43,958 nucleotides of DNA. It comes from Rickettsiales bacterium. Lineage in GTDB: Bacteria; Pseudomonadota; Alphaproteobacteria; Rs-D84. Below the pieces are notes generated by a model. The model did no database searches. It saw only the letters and a program-made list of their open reading frames with translations, and had not been told where the DNA came from. The position numbers and the translations under genes were made by a program. The stretch is taken from NCBI GenBank assembly GCA_031288835.1, contig JAITQO010000015.1, positions 1 to 43,958 of the forward strand, in the 5' to 3' direction. Shown here piece after piece: positions 33,690 through 42,581 of the stretch (its first letter is position 1; each line of letters begins with the position of its first letter).

Positions 33690-34820
33690 ATGTGGGATTG
33701 GGTTGACGTTTTTTCGTTGTCCTGGGTCGTGCCGCTGGTTTTGGATTCGATGATGGCGGTCGCGACGGCGGTCTATGACTATTTCGTGGGCTCCGGGGAC
33801 GGCATAATTTATGTGCTGATGTGGGGATGGCTGGCGTTTTCAATCGGCCTATATTTGGTCAAGATGTATTTTCCGAAAAGCTGGCTGGAATTTTTCGGGC
33901 TTTCCGAAGGCGGCGAGATGTACGGCGGCGTCCCGGGCGGCATGGACATAGGAATCAAGGTTCTGCGCCCGATGCTGCGCGCGATGTTCGCCATCGTGAT
34001 TTTGCTGCAGATAAAACCGAACTCTATCTCGCGCTTCGTCATCAATCCGTTTTTGGAGTTCGGCGCGGTTTACGTCAATTCGATTGTGACCGCCCTTCCC
34101 GCGAGCCTGCCGGCGTCCGCCGTGGAATGCCCGGAGGAGCTGGGCGATTACCTGTCCAAGGATTCGTGCGAGTTTTTGACGCGGCCCATCGACGGGATAT
34201 CGGCGCTTAACAACAAAATGATAAAACGCGGGAGCATCCTTCTATCCAAAGGCCTCGGCGAGCTGACAATCCCGATTATCGGCGTCAAAAGCGGCATTTT
34301 GAACATAATCACCGGCGCGGTTCTGATTGCGACGTTCTTTTCCAACAATCTGTTCATGGCGCTTTTGATTCTGCAGGGGATTTTCAAGTTCGGGCTGTCG
34401 CTGATTCTATATCCGTTCAAGGTTTTGATTTTCGTCGTGAAAGACGACGGCGCCGCATGGTTCAACCCATGGCGCGCATTCAACGATTTGGCCGACTCGC
34501 TGAAAAAGCTGGTGATTGCGATGATTGCCGTGGCATTCATCCTGCTTATCAACATTTCAATCCTCGGCGCGCTGTTCAATTCCGACATAGACAACCTCGA
34601 CGGAGTCGGCGGCCATTCAATCACCTGGACGATGGCAATCATGACGTTCTGGATTATGCAGCGGGTGTTCGCGCTGACGCGCGACAAGCTGGAATCGTAT
34701 GTGGACCCGGATTTGCAGGGACTGTATCAGAAGGTTGCGGACAATGCCAAGACGGTTTCCAAGAACGCGGCCGAATGGGGAAAGAAAGCGTTCGATATAT
34801 TGAAAAAGAAAGAAAAATGA
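33690..34820 (+). CDS. VirB6/TrbL-like polytopic membrane protein 2
   Basis: 376 residues, first gene of a five-gene plus-strand run. Several membrane segments (about 45-60, 97-111, 195-245 and 270-300) flank a non-membrane region with VECPEELGDYLSKDSCEF. A hydrophobic core (LILYPFKVLIFVVKDDGAAWFNPW) parallels LIIFMPLLLAAAAFDETW in gene 4 and MLPLMLLGWLFSGW in gene 1. The C-terminal tail is lysine-rich and amphipathic, as in all five proteins. It lacks the CxxC motif of proteins 1, 3 and 4. It overlaps the next gene by four bases. The VirB6-like assignment rests on topology and context. Confidence 0.55.
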   Translation: MWDWVDVFSLSWVVPLVLDSMMAVATAVYDYFVGSGDGIIYVLMWGWLAFSIGLYLVKMYFPKSWLEFFGLSEGGEMYGGVPGGMDIGIKVLRPMLRAMFAIVILLQIKPNSISRFVINPFLEFGAVYVNSIVTALPASLPASAVECPEELGDYLSKDSCEFLTRPIDGISALNNKMIKRGSILLSKGLGELTIPIIGVKSGILNIITGAVLIATFFSNNLFMALLILQGIFKFGLSLILYPFKVLIFVVKDDGAAWFNPWRAFNDLADSLKKLVIAMIAVAFILLINISILGALFNSDIDNLDGVGGHSITWTMAIMTFWIMQRVFALTRDKLESYVDPDLQGLYQKVADNAKTVSKNAAEWGKKAFDILKKKEK

Positions 34821-36079
34821 GCAATATGGCAAACGATTTTGTGAACAGTTTCGTCCAGTGCTGGGGCTGCCCGATTTTCGACCGCTTGTTCCAGACGGTT
34901 TCGACGGCCGGGGCGGCGATATACGGGCAGATGATTCTATGGGCGTGGGCGGTTCTGGTCGGATTCTGGGCGTTCTATGTATTGATGGCCGTCTGGCGGA
35001 ACCTTGCGGACAAAGACACTAAAGACTGGATGCATCAGGAAAGGATGAGGCCCGTGTTCATCAATTCGCTGCTGGTCGGCGTTATGCTCGGAATGGGCGT
35101 CGCGTTTCCAAAGCTCATAACGACAATCACTTTCGAGCCGGTGGCCGCGGTGACCGCCAATTATGCCGAGGCGGTTTTGCAAACGGACGCCAGGACGGTC
35201 GCCGAACGCGTCTATTATCATCCGCAAAGCATGTCCGACGACGGATTCTTCCGCCCGGAACTGCGGGACAAGACCATAAACCTGATGAAGACCACTATCA
35301 CCCAGTTTCAGAGCATGATAAAACTCGGGATTGCGGTGATGGAGCATTCGTTTTCGTTCAAGGCGCTGTTCAGGTCCGTGAATCTTTTGGGAAATCTTTT
35401 GAAGCAAATCCTGATGTTCATGATGGGCGCGTATCTGGTGTTCACGTTCTTCCAATTGTTCATGCGGTTCTGCTTTTACTTCGTCGACGTCATAGTCGCG
35501 CTGGCGAAATTCGCGTTTTTCTTCCCTTTAATGATGGTTCTGTTCGTGTTCAAGAACGCGCCGGCGTTCGAGAAATCAAAGGCGTCGGAACTGGTGCAGA
35601 ATATGGGCGGCGCCTTCGCGCCGGGATTGATAAAGGATGTTTTCAATTCGATTTGCGCCCTTGCGGTCGCGGTCATGACATACACCGTCGCGATGGTTCT
35701 GGTCGCGAAATTCTTCGCGTCCGACGCCGTGTCGTCGAATGAAATAGTCAGGCATGTTTTGGACGGAACCGTCATCGGCGCCGATATTTTTTCGGACGAA
35801 TACATGGTCAACCTGACTCTGATGGGCTGCATCGTGATAGGATTTCTCATAAATTATCTGACATCCCATATACCGGCCATAGAAAAGGAGATATTCGCGG
35901 CGTTCGGCGTCAGTCCCGAGAAGAAAATGGGCGAGGAAATCGGCAAAAATGTCGAAACCGTCCTCAAAAACGCGGTCGGCGGCGCCGCGGCGAAAATCAA
36001 AGTTATAAAGGACGGCGGGGCAAAGGGCGAAGGGGCCGATAAAAAAACCGACGAAGGAACGGACAAGAAGACGAAATGA
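34817..36079 (+). CDS. VirB6/TrbL-like polytopic membrane protein 3
   Basis: 420 residues from the ATG that overlaps the previous stop. The N-terminal CWGC (15-18) is followed by PIFDRLF, IYG and a Trp-rich membrane helix (LWAWAVLVGFWAFYVLMAVW), the same order as in protein 1. The middle hydrophobic block FCFYFVDVIVALAKFAFFFPLMMVLFVFKNAPAF and later LMGCIVIGFLINYL are membrane helices. The C-terminus (about 365-420) is a long Lys/Glu/Gly-rich cytoplasmic tail. Likely an inner-membrane channel subunit; partner proteins unknown. Confidence 0.55.
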   Translation: MSNMANDFVNSFVQCWGCPIFDRLFQTVSTAGAAIYGQMILWAWAVLVGFWAFYVLMAVWRNLADKDTKDWMHQERMRPVFINSLLVGVMLGMGVAFPKLITTITFEPVAAVTANYAEAVLQTDARTVAERVYYHPQSMSDDGFFRPELRDKTINLMKTTITQFQSMIKLGIAVMEHSFSFKALFRSVNLLGNLLKQILMFMMGAYLVFTFFQLFMRFCFYFVDVIVALAKFAFFFPLMMVLFVFKNAPAFEKSKASELVQNMGGAFAPGLIKDVFNSICALAVAVMTYTVAMVLVAKFFASDAVSSNEIVRHVLDGTVIGADIFSDEYMVNLTLMGCIVIGFLINYLTSHIPAIEKEIFAAFGVSPEKKMGEEIGKNVETVLKNAVGGAAAKIKVIKDGGAKGEGADKKTDEGTDKKTK

Positions 36080-37446
36080 AAGCGGCAATCATAAAAATCA
36101 TCATACAAATCGTTCTATGGCTGATTCTGCTCTGCGTCGGCACGTGGTATTTGTATTCGTCCATAGGGGGAATATCCATTCCGTATGCGTCGATGCCGAG
36201 ATTCCTGCAATCAATCGGCGCGTGCGACGCGAACGGGGTCTGCGACATCGCGTCCGCGAACGGATGCTTTCTGTGCCCGTATGTCCAGAAACTGTTTCTG
36301 GTAATCGGCAAGGCGACGGCCGTCCTGTGGGACGCGATTATCGGCCACACATGGATTATCCTTGTCATAGGGCTGGCCGTTTTCATGTTCTGGCAGGCAT
36401 ACGAGGTCATAAAGGAATCCAACAAGGAAAACGCGGCGCTGGAGAATACGGGCGAGAAAAAACTGAACTTTGCGAAATGGTGGGACGCCGTCAGAAAGCA
36501 GATTTTCCGCGTCATGGTCGTGTGCGCGTTGCTTGGCGCGGTCGGATTCGGCGGAGGCAGGGCGCTGCAATGGACGGGGAACGCGATTATTTACCCGGTG
36601 ATGAGCATCGGAACGTCGCTGTCCATAGCGGCGACGGAAACGGGCGCGGGCGGCGCGGCGTGCCCGGTTCAGGAAAACGAGGAGCAAAATCCCATGATAG
36701 GGGTGTCCGATTCGTTCATGTGCGTCATAGGAAACCTGAACGCGGCGGTTTTATACGGCGCCAATACCGGATTCGCGATGATGAACTTCGCGTGGATGGG
36801 GCTCGGAGGCGGATTTTTCACGTGGCTGGGCGGGCTCGCGATAGTGCTGCTTTTCTTATATATCGGATTCAACGTCGTGTTCAAGGTGCTGAACGTCGTC
36901 TTCAACCTGGTGTTTCTGATAATATTCATGCCGTTGCTCTTGGCGGCCGCCGCGTTCGACGAGACATGGAAACTGGCGTCCGGCGTTCTGAACGGCGCAA
37001 TCGGGATTCTGGCGAAGGCGGCGGTCGGCGTCATAGGCATCACGCTGAATGTCATGATTGTGTCCGCGCTGGTGAATCACGGCATGCAGTCCACCATGTC
37101 GTCCGACACGGCGGCGGAATACGCGATTATCGAAAAGTGCGAGAAATCGTCGGCCAACGAAAAAGGCGAAATCGAAGCCGCGGCGTTCAAGGCGTGCTTC
37201 GAGGCCGAACGCAGGGCGAACCCGTCCGCGTTCGGATACCTCGACAAAGGCTGGGATTTCCTGGTCATGATGCTGTTCATCTTCGCGGTGTATTACCTGC
37301 TGATAAACAAAGAACTGGAGAAAAGAATGGGCATCTCGGAAAAAGACATGTATTTCGAGTTCGGCAGCAATCTGAAAACGTTCGGCCAGACGCTTTGGAA
37401 ACTGCCGTCCAAAATCATTAATAAAATACCGGTCGGGAAGAAATGA
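36076..37446 (+). CDS. VirB6/TrbL-like polytopic membrane protein 4
   Basis: 456 residues. An N-terminal membrane helix (4-28) leads into a loop with several cysteines and CFLC at 64-67, then LFLVIGKATAVLWDAIIGHTWIILVIGLAVFMFWQAY. The central region has GGFFTWLGGLAIVLLFLYIGFNVVFKVLNVVFNLVFLIIFMPLLLAAAAF and a further helix pair, followed by a soluble Cys-containing segment (about 350-380), a last membrane helix (FLVMMLFIFAVYYLLIN) and a lysine-rich tail. Same overall plan as neighbours, four-base overlaps on both sides, and so made in step with them. Confidence 0.55.
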   Translation: MKAAIIKIIIQIVLWLILLCVGTWYLYSSIGGISIPYASMPRFLQSIGACDANGVCDIASANGCFLCPYVQKLFLVIGKATAVLWDAIIGHTWIILVIGLAVFMFWQAYEVIKESNKENAALENTGEKKLNFAKWWDAVRKQIFRVMVVCALLGAVGFGGGRALQWTGNAIIYPVMSIGTSLSIAATETGAGGAACPVQENEEQNPMIGVSDSFMCVIGNLNAAVLYGANTGFAMMNFAWMGLGGGFFTWLGGLAIVLLFLYIGFNVVFKVLNVVFNLVFLIIFMPLLLAAAAFDETWKLASGVLNGAIGILAKAAVGVIGITLNVMIVSALVNHGMQSTMSSDTAAEYAIIEKCEKSSANEKGEIEAAAFKACFEAERRANPSAFGYLDKGWDFLVMMLFIFAVYYLLINKELEKRMGISEKDMYFEFGSNLKTFGQTLWKLPSKIINKIPVGKK

Positions 37447-38675
37447 AGCGACTGCTGCTGGTTCTTATTTTGTTTTTCCCATTCGCGCGGATTGCGGCCG
37501 CGGACGACGAGGTGTTCAAGATTAGCGAAGACGCCTACAAATCGATGACGGAACGGATGTCCGGCCACATAGACAAGTTCGGCGCGTCTATCCGCGACAA
37601 CTTCGGAACGGACGGACAATTGGTGGCGGACTTCGTGCCCGTGGAGGCCAGGGTCGGAGGATTCTTCATATCGGCGCTGTCGTCCGTCGCGCGCGCGGTA
37701 TACAAGATATTCGTTCCGTTCCTGAACGCCCTGGTTCTCGCGCTGTTCGCATTTTGGATTTTTATGGAATCGTGGCAGATGATGAAAGGCGACAATAATT
37801 ATTGGAACCTGGCGGAGCGCGTCGTCAAAAAAGGCGCGCTGATTGTCGTATGGCTGTGGATACTGAACAACGACCCGGCGGAACTGTTCATGTGGCTGAT
37901 GTCGCCGATTATAACCGTCGGCAACGGCATGGCCGATTTGATTTTCTCGGGCACGGCGAAAATCGTCGGCGCAAAACTGCCCGACACGTGCGCGGCGATT
38001 CACGATTGGCTGGATGCCGGCAGCAGCCTGCTGATTCCAGGCCCCGAAGCCGCCGATTTGCTGTGCATGCCGGTTCGCGCGGCGGGATTTTTCTACACCA
38101 ACGTGGCCGCCGGGCTCGGATGGATGGCGCAGGGGCTCGGCAGAAACGGGCTGATGTTCCTTATGGGATTGGTATTCGTGCTTCTGTTCATGTATAATAT
38201 TTGGAAGTTCGCAATTTCGGCGCTGGGCGTCGTCGTCGACCTATTCTTCGTCCTGATGTTTCTGCCGTTCACCGCGGTCAAGGAATGCTTTGCCAACAAG
38301 GACATGAAATACAACGGCATTTTCGCGCCCGTGTTCAACGAGTTCGTCGGATTTGTAAAGGACGCCGGGATAGCCGAGCAGGCAATGAAATTCGTCAGGG
38401 CCATGATTTACTTCGTCGTCCTATCGCTCGTATCGGCGATTTGCATGGTGCTGATGTCCGGCGCGGAGGGAGATTTCATGTCAATCCTGATTTGCGGATG
38501 CATCACCGCCTACCTTCTGGGGAAGACGGGGGCGCTTGCCGAAAAACTTGGCGGAAAAATTGACGACGAAATCGGTTCGCAGATAGCGGGGGTTGTCCAA
38601 GGCGTGGGAAAGAACGTCTTGAAGTGGGGCGAGAACGCCGCCAAAATTATAGCGAAAGGCAAGTCGAAGTCATAA
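37443..38675 (+). CDS. VirB6/TrbL-like polytopic membrane protein 5
   Basis: 410 residues. Signal peptide (MKRLLLVLILFFPFARIAAA), a short periplasmic part, then helices FVPFLNALVLALFAFWIFMESWQMM, VVKKGALIVVWLWIL, LMFLMGLVFVLLFMYNIW and ALGVVVDLFFVLMFLPFTAVKECF, with a K-rich amphipathic C-terminus (GKNVLKWGENAAKIIAKGKSKS). No CxxC near the first helix. Its stop codon shares one base with the comEC start, so the VirB6-like set and comEC are translationally coupled. Confidence 0.55.
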   Translation: MKRLLLVLILFFPFARIAAADDEVFKISEDAYKSMTERMSGHIDKFGASIRDNFGTDGQLVADFVPVEARVGGFFISALSSVARAVYKIFVPFLNALVLALFAFWIFMESWQMMKGDNNYWNLAERVVKKGALIVVWLWILNNDPAELFMWLMSPIITVGNGMADLIFSGTAKIVGAKLPDTCAAIHDWLDAGSSLLIPGPEAADLLCMPVRAAGFFYTNVAAGLGWMAQGLGRNGLMFLMGLVFVLLFMYNIWKFAISALGVVVDLFFVLMFLPFTAVKECFANKDMKYNGIFAPVFNEFVGFVKDAGIAEQAMKFVRAMIYFVVLSLVSAICMVLMSGAEGDFMSILICGCITAYLLGKTGALAEKLGGKIDDEIGSQIAGVVQGVGKNVLKWGENAAKIIAKGKSKS

Positions 38676-40468
38676 TGCCCGACAGATTTCTGTTTCTATC
38701 AATCTTCGCGTTCGCATCCGGCGCGGCGTTGTATTTTTCCCTGCCGGCCGAACCGGTCGTAAGATTTCCGATTTTGCTCTGCGTCCTTCTGCTCGCATGC
38801 TTCATAAGATACAGGTGGCTGATTTTCGTTTTTCTCTTGGGATTTTTCTATTCGTCGTTCCGGACGGGACTGACGGACACGAAACTGCTGCGCCACGGCC
38901 AAAGAAACGCCGAGGTCGCCGGCGTGATAGAGGATATCGACTACACCGACAGGAACCAGCGCGTGTTCGTCCGGACGCCGGACGATTTCCTGCTCAGGAT
39001 TTCCGTTCCGAAAAATCAGAGCTGCGCGATTGGCTCGGAAATATCGCTGCGCGCAGACCTTTACGCGCCGATGCCCGCGGACGCGTTCAACAAGTTTGAT
39101 TACAGGCGGTGGAGTTTCTTCAACGGCCTGTCCGCGACCGGAACGGCCAGGGCCGGCGGCTGCCCGGGCGGAAACAACGAAAGCCTTCGCGCGTTCGTCC
39201 GCGGCAAGGCGGACAACAAACTGGCGGACAGTTTGGTTCTCGGCTATAAAAACGCGATTCCGAAAAGCGATTTCGAGAAAATAAAGGCGGCCGGAATCGC
39301 GCATGTTTTCTCGATTTCCGGATATCATCTGACATTGGTCGGCGGCTGGCTGTTTTTTGTGTTTCTGACGCTCGCAAAATGTTTTCCGGCGGTCGTCAGA
39401 AGGATTCCGGCGCGGAACGTCGCGTTGCCGCCGACCGCCGCGGGATTGTGCTTTTATCTTGTTTTGTCCGGCTCGGGCGTCGCGACAATCCGCTCGTTCA
39501 TCATGGCGTCGGCCGGATTTTTCGCGATGATGCTGAACCGCAGGGTTCTGACGCTCAGAAACGCCGCGCTCGTGTTCGGCGTCATGATTGCCGCAAAGCC
39601 GTTCTGGCTGGTTTCCGCGGGATTTCAAATGTCGTTCGCGGCGATTTTCGGACTGCTGTGCTTCTTCGAGAACCGCAAGACGCCGAATATCGGCAAGACG
39701 GCCAAGTTCTTTTATTTCCTTGGCATGTCGACATTGGTCGCGACAATTTGGACGTTTCCGTTCGTCGCCTATCATTTCGGCAGTTTTCCGATTTACGGAC
39801 TGATTGGGAACATGGCTCTGCTTCCCGTATTTTCAATCGCAATCATGCCGCTTGTCTTGATTGGAACGATAACGTCGGTTTTCGGATGGAGATTCCCGTT
39901 CGTCATATCCGACTGGCTTTACGACGCCGCGATTGGTTTCGCGGGACGGCTTGCGTCGCTGCCGTTCGCGCAGGCCGGGTTCGGCGACATTCCGGGATTC
40001 GCGTTGTTTCTGGCGTTCGCCGGAATGACGCTGTTCGTTTTGGCGCGAAAGAAATCGGCGTGCGTTTTGTTCGCGTGCGCGCTGTTCTACGCGGTTTTTC
40101 AGCCGTCGCCGGTTCTGCGCGCGACATCGGACGGAGAGGTCGTCGGGTTCTCGAAGAACGGAAAGACATGCTTCAACGTCAATTATTCCGAAAAACATCC
40201 GTTTATAATTCCGCGCGGAAACAAGCTGCGCGCCGACTGCAGGAAGGGAATATGCGAATACAAGACAGAAAACTGGACGGCGGTTTCCGCGCAAAGGTTT
40301 CTTCCGCTGGCCGCAAACATGGGAAAATTATGCGATTATGATTTCATAATATCCTATCTGCCGCTGGAATTGCCCGCGTGCCAAAACAAGGTCGTTTCCG
40401 GAGGCGCCAGGATTTATTCCGACGGCGAAGTCGAGAAAATCGAAGCGAATCGTTGGCTTGACCGGTAA
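38675..40468 (+). CDS. comEC: ComEC/Rec2-family DNA-uptake channel
   Basis: 597 residues from the ATG sharing a base with the previous stop. ComEC carries single-stranded DNA through the inner membrane during natural transformation. The N-terminal helices and an OB-like soluble part (about 85-160) are followed by the competence domain with AGIAHVFSISGYHLTLVGG (the G-x-x-H-x-x-S-I-S-G-x-H motif) and SGSGVATIRSFIMA, then a further bundle of helices. The C-terminal soluble part is short and I do not see the metallo-beta-lactamase-like nuclease domain of longer homologues. Confidence 0.88.
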   Translation: MPDRFLFLSIFAFASGAALYFSLPAEPVVRFPILLCVLLLACFIRYRWLIFVFLLGFFYSSFRTGLTDTKLLRHGQRNAEVAGVIEDIDYTDRNQRVFVRTPDDFLLRISVPKNQSCAIGSEISLRADLYAPMPADAFNKFDYRRWSFFNGLSATGTARAGGCPGGNNESLRAFVRGKADNKLADSLVLGYKNAIPKSDFEKIKAAGIAHVFSISGYHLTLVGGWLFFVFLTLAKCFPAVVRRIPARNVALPPTAAGLCFYLVLSGSGVATIRSFIMASAGFFAMMLNRRVLTLRNAALVFGVMIAAKPFWLVSAGFQMSFAAIFGLLCFFENRKTPNIGKTAKFFYFLGMSTLVATIWTFPFVAYHFGSFPIYGLIGNMALLPVFSIAIMPLVLIGTITSVFGWRFPFVISDWLYDAAIGFAGRLASLPFAQAGFGDIPGFALFLAFAGMTLFVLARKKSACVLFACALFYAVFQPSPVLRATSDGEVVGFSKNGKTCFNVNYSEKHPFIIPRGNKLRADCRKGICEYKTENWTAVSAQRFLPLAANMGKLCDYDFIISYLPLELPACQNKVVSGGARIYSDGEVEKIEANRWLDR

Positions 40469-40487
40469 TTTCATTTTCTGCTAGGAT
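40458..40487 (+). promoter_or_regulatory. Promoter of the DD-carboxypeptidase gene
   Basis: TTGACC (40458-40463), 18 bases, TAGGAT (40482-40487), inside the comEC 3' end. Predicted +1 is close to the GTG at 40495, so again a leaderless message. Confidence 0.5.
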
Positions 40488-40494
40488 AAAACCT

Positions 40495-41598
40495 GTGAGA
40501 AAGGCATTTTGCTTATTGTTTTCCGCCCTGTGTCTTTGGGGGGCGAAGGCCGCGGATTACAACGCCGTATTGGTCGCCGACGTCGATTCCGGAAAGATAA
40601 TCTATTCCGAGAATGCGGACGACCTGAACTACCCGGCGTCGCTGACAAAAATAATGACCCTGTATCTGACGTTCAACGCGTTGGAAAGCGGACGGCTGCG
40701 CCCGGACCAAAATCTGATTGTCTCCAAAAACGCCGCGAACGCGAGGCCGGTCAAAATCGGATTGCCGGCCGGCAGCAAAATCACGGTCGAAAACGCAATC
40801 AAGGCGGTCGCGGTTTATTCCGCGAACGACATGGCGGTCGTCCTGTCCGAAAATCTGACGGGGGACGAGGGGGACTTCGCCGCGATGATGACGCGCGTGG
40901 CGAACGAGGTCGGGCTAAGGCAAACCAACTTTTCCAACGCGTCCGGACTGTCCGACGACGACCACATCTCGACAGCCAAGGACATGGCGCTGCTTGCGAT
41001 TGCCGTCAAAAAACACTATCCGCAATATTGGCATTACTTCTCGATTCCTTATTTTTCCTACGCCGGGAAAAGTTTCAAGAACGGCAACAGCCTGCTCGGG
41101 ACATACGACGGCTGCGACGGGATGAAAACCGGATTCACGAACAAATCGAAATATTCGCTGATAGCGACGGCAAAGAGAAACAAGAAACACCTGGTGTCCA
41201 TCGTTCTGGGCGCGGACGGCAAGGCGGCGAGGAACGCCGTGTCGCGCGCGCTGCTGGACTATGGGTTCGGAAACGCGAAAGAGTTCAGGGTCAAATACGC
41301 CGCGGACGCGCCAAAGTACGAAGAGGACGAGGATGTGGCATACGAAAGCCCGAGGCCCGGCCGGCAGTCCCATCAATCCGCTTACGCGGGCTCGGCCGGC
41401 GTGCAATTCGGCGCGTTCAGCTCGGAAAGGAACGCGAAACTGCAGCAGGAGAAGGTTTACGCCCTGTTCGGATTGAACACATATTTGGAAAAAGGCGGGG
41501 GCATGTTCCGCGTGCGCGCGAAAATGTCGGAATCCGAGGCGCAGAGAATCAAATCCCAGTGCGCGGCGCGCGGCGTGGATTGCTTTGTGTTCCGCTAG
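40495..41598 (+). CDS. D-alanyl-D-alanine carboxypeptidase (S11) with SPOR-like C-terminus
   Basis: 367 residues with a GTG start and signal peptide (MRKAFCLLFSALCLWGAKA). Active-site motifs are complete: S49-L-T-K52, S109-A-N111 and K211-T-G213. It trims the terminal D-alanine of peptidoglycan stem peptides in the periplasm. The C-terminal 75 residues (GVQFGAFSSERNAKLQQEKVY...FRVRAKMSESEAQRIKSQ) resemble a SPOR domain, which binds denuded glycan at division sites; this combination is known from DacA/DacF-type enzymes of alphaproteobacteria. Confidence 0.92.
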   Translation: MRKAFCLLFSALCLWGAKAADYNAVLVADVDSGKIIYSENADDLNYPASLTKIMTLYLTFNALESGRLRPDQNLIVSKNAANARPVKIGLPAGSKITVENAIKAVAVYSANDMAVVLSENLTGDEGDFAAMMTRVANEVGLRQTNFSNASGLSDDDHISTAKDMALLAIAVKKHYPQYWHYFSIPYFSYAGKSFKNGNSLLGTYDGCDGMKTGFTNKSKYSLIATAKRNKKHLVSIVLGADGKAARNAVSRALLDYGFGNAKEFRVKYAADAPKYEEDEDVAYESPRPGRQSHQSAYAGSAGVQFGAFSSERNAKLQQEKVYALFGLNTYLEKGGGMFRVRAKMSESEAQRIKSQCAARGVDCFVFR

Positions 41599-41616
41599 AA
41601 AGCGCGCGTAAGAAAA

Positions 41617-42207
41617 ATGATATTGCTCGACAAGTTGATTTTGCAGTTCTCCAGGCTTCCGCGCGTCGGGCGAAGGGCGGCGACGCGCATCGCGGTATCG
41701 CTGCTTCAGGACAAAACCGGCGCCGGGCGGGAGCTCGCGAACGCCATCGCGGCCGCGGTTGAGAAAATCAGGCCGTGCCCCGTCTGCGGCTGTCTGGCGG
41801 AAAACGAACTGTGCGATTACTGCAGGGACGGCGGCCGCGCGAACGGCCAGTTGTGCGTCGTGCGGGATTTTGGCGACGTATCGGTGCTGGAAAAGGCCGG
41901 CATCTTCCACGGGCGTTATCACATCATCGGCGGGCTTTTGTCCGGGGCGAACGGAATCACGCCCGACGACCTGCGCGTTTCCGGCCTTTCCGCGCGCATA
42001 AAAAACGAGGGCGTAACGGAAATCATCTTCGCGCTTCCGAACACCATGGAGGGCAAGACGACGCAGCAATACATAGCGTCGAAACTGTCCGGTTCCTGCG
42101 CCGCGTTCTCGGAACTGGCGTCCGGCGTGCCGATGGGCGGAGATTTGGATTATATAGACGACGGAACATTGGCGCTTGCATTCGGCGACAGAAAAGTTCT
42201 AAAATAG
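41617..42207 (+). CDS. recR: Recombination mediator RecR
   Basis: 196 residues. Helix-hairpin-helix start (LDKLILQFSRLPRVGRRAATRIA), four-cysteine zinc finger (C54, C57, C66, C69 in CPVCGCLAENELCDYC), then a Toprim domain with VVRDFGDVSVLEKAGIFHGRYHIIGG and a C-terminal GVPMGGDLDYIDDGTLALAF, the standard RecR ending. It helps load RecA with RecO/RecF. It starts 18 bases after the carboxypeptidase stop. Confidence 0.97.
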   Translation: MILLDKLILQFSRLPRVGRRAATRIAVSLLQDKTGAGRELANAIAAAVEKIRPCPVCGCLAENELCDYCRDGGRANGQLCVVRDFGDVSVLEKAGIFHGRYHIIGGLLSGANGITPDDLRVSGLSARIKNEGVTEIIFALPNTMEGKTTQQYIASKLSGSCAAFSELASGVPMGGDLDYIDDGTLALAFGDRKVLK

Positions 42208-42224
42208 GACGAAAGGAGATTTCC

Positions 42225-42536
42225 ATGAAGAAAATCATTATCGGAATGTTCGCGCTTTTATTTCTGGCGGCGTGCGGCGAGCAGGAAGCGAATGTCGGCG
42301 ATACCATCTCGATTCATTTCGAAGGATTTCTCAACGGCGAGCAGTTTCCAGGCGGAACGGGCGATTCGGACCTGAAGCTCGGCAGCGGCGAGTTTATTCC
42401 CGGATTCGAAGAGCAGCTGATTGGCGTGAGGAAAGGGGATGTTCGCGAAGTAAAGCTGCGTTTTCCCGACCAATATCTTCCCGGTCTTGCCGGAAAGGAA
42501 GTCATGTTCAGAGTGACGGTCAAAAAATTAAAATAA
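42225..42536 (+). CDS. FKBP-type peptidyl-prolyl isomerase lipoprotein
   Basis: 103 residues. AAAGGAG stands seven bases before the ATG. A lipobox, LFLAAC with C17, marks a lipoprotein. The mature part is a minimal FKBP fold: GDTISIHFEGFLNGEQF, LGSGEFIPGFEEQLIGVRKGDVREVKLRFPDQY and FRVTVKKL. It is anchored in the periplasm to fold secreted proteins at proline bonds. It depends on lspA and lnt for maturation, both in this window. It is 17 bases after recR, probably the same transcript. Confidence 0.9.
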   Translation: MKKIIIGMFALLFLAACGEQEANVGDTISIHFEGFLNGEQFPGGTGDSDLKLGSGEFIPGFEEQLIGVRKGDVREVKLRFPDQYLPGLAGKEVMFRVTVKKLK

Positions 42537-42546
42537 TAAAAACTTC

Positions 42547-42575
42547 TTGCATTTGATTCCGATATTCCATAGAAT
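42547..42575 (+). promoter_or_regulatory. Promoter of the structured leader upstream of 42770
   Basis: TTGCAT (42547-42552), 17 bases, TAGAAT (42570-42575). Predicted +1 is near 42582, giving a leader of about 188 bases. Confidence 0.5.
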
Positions 42576-42581
42576 GGCGCT

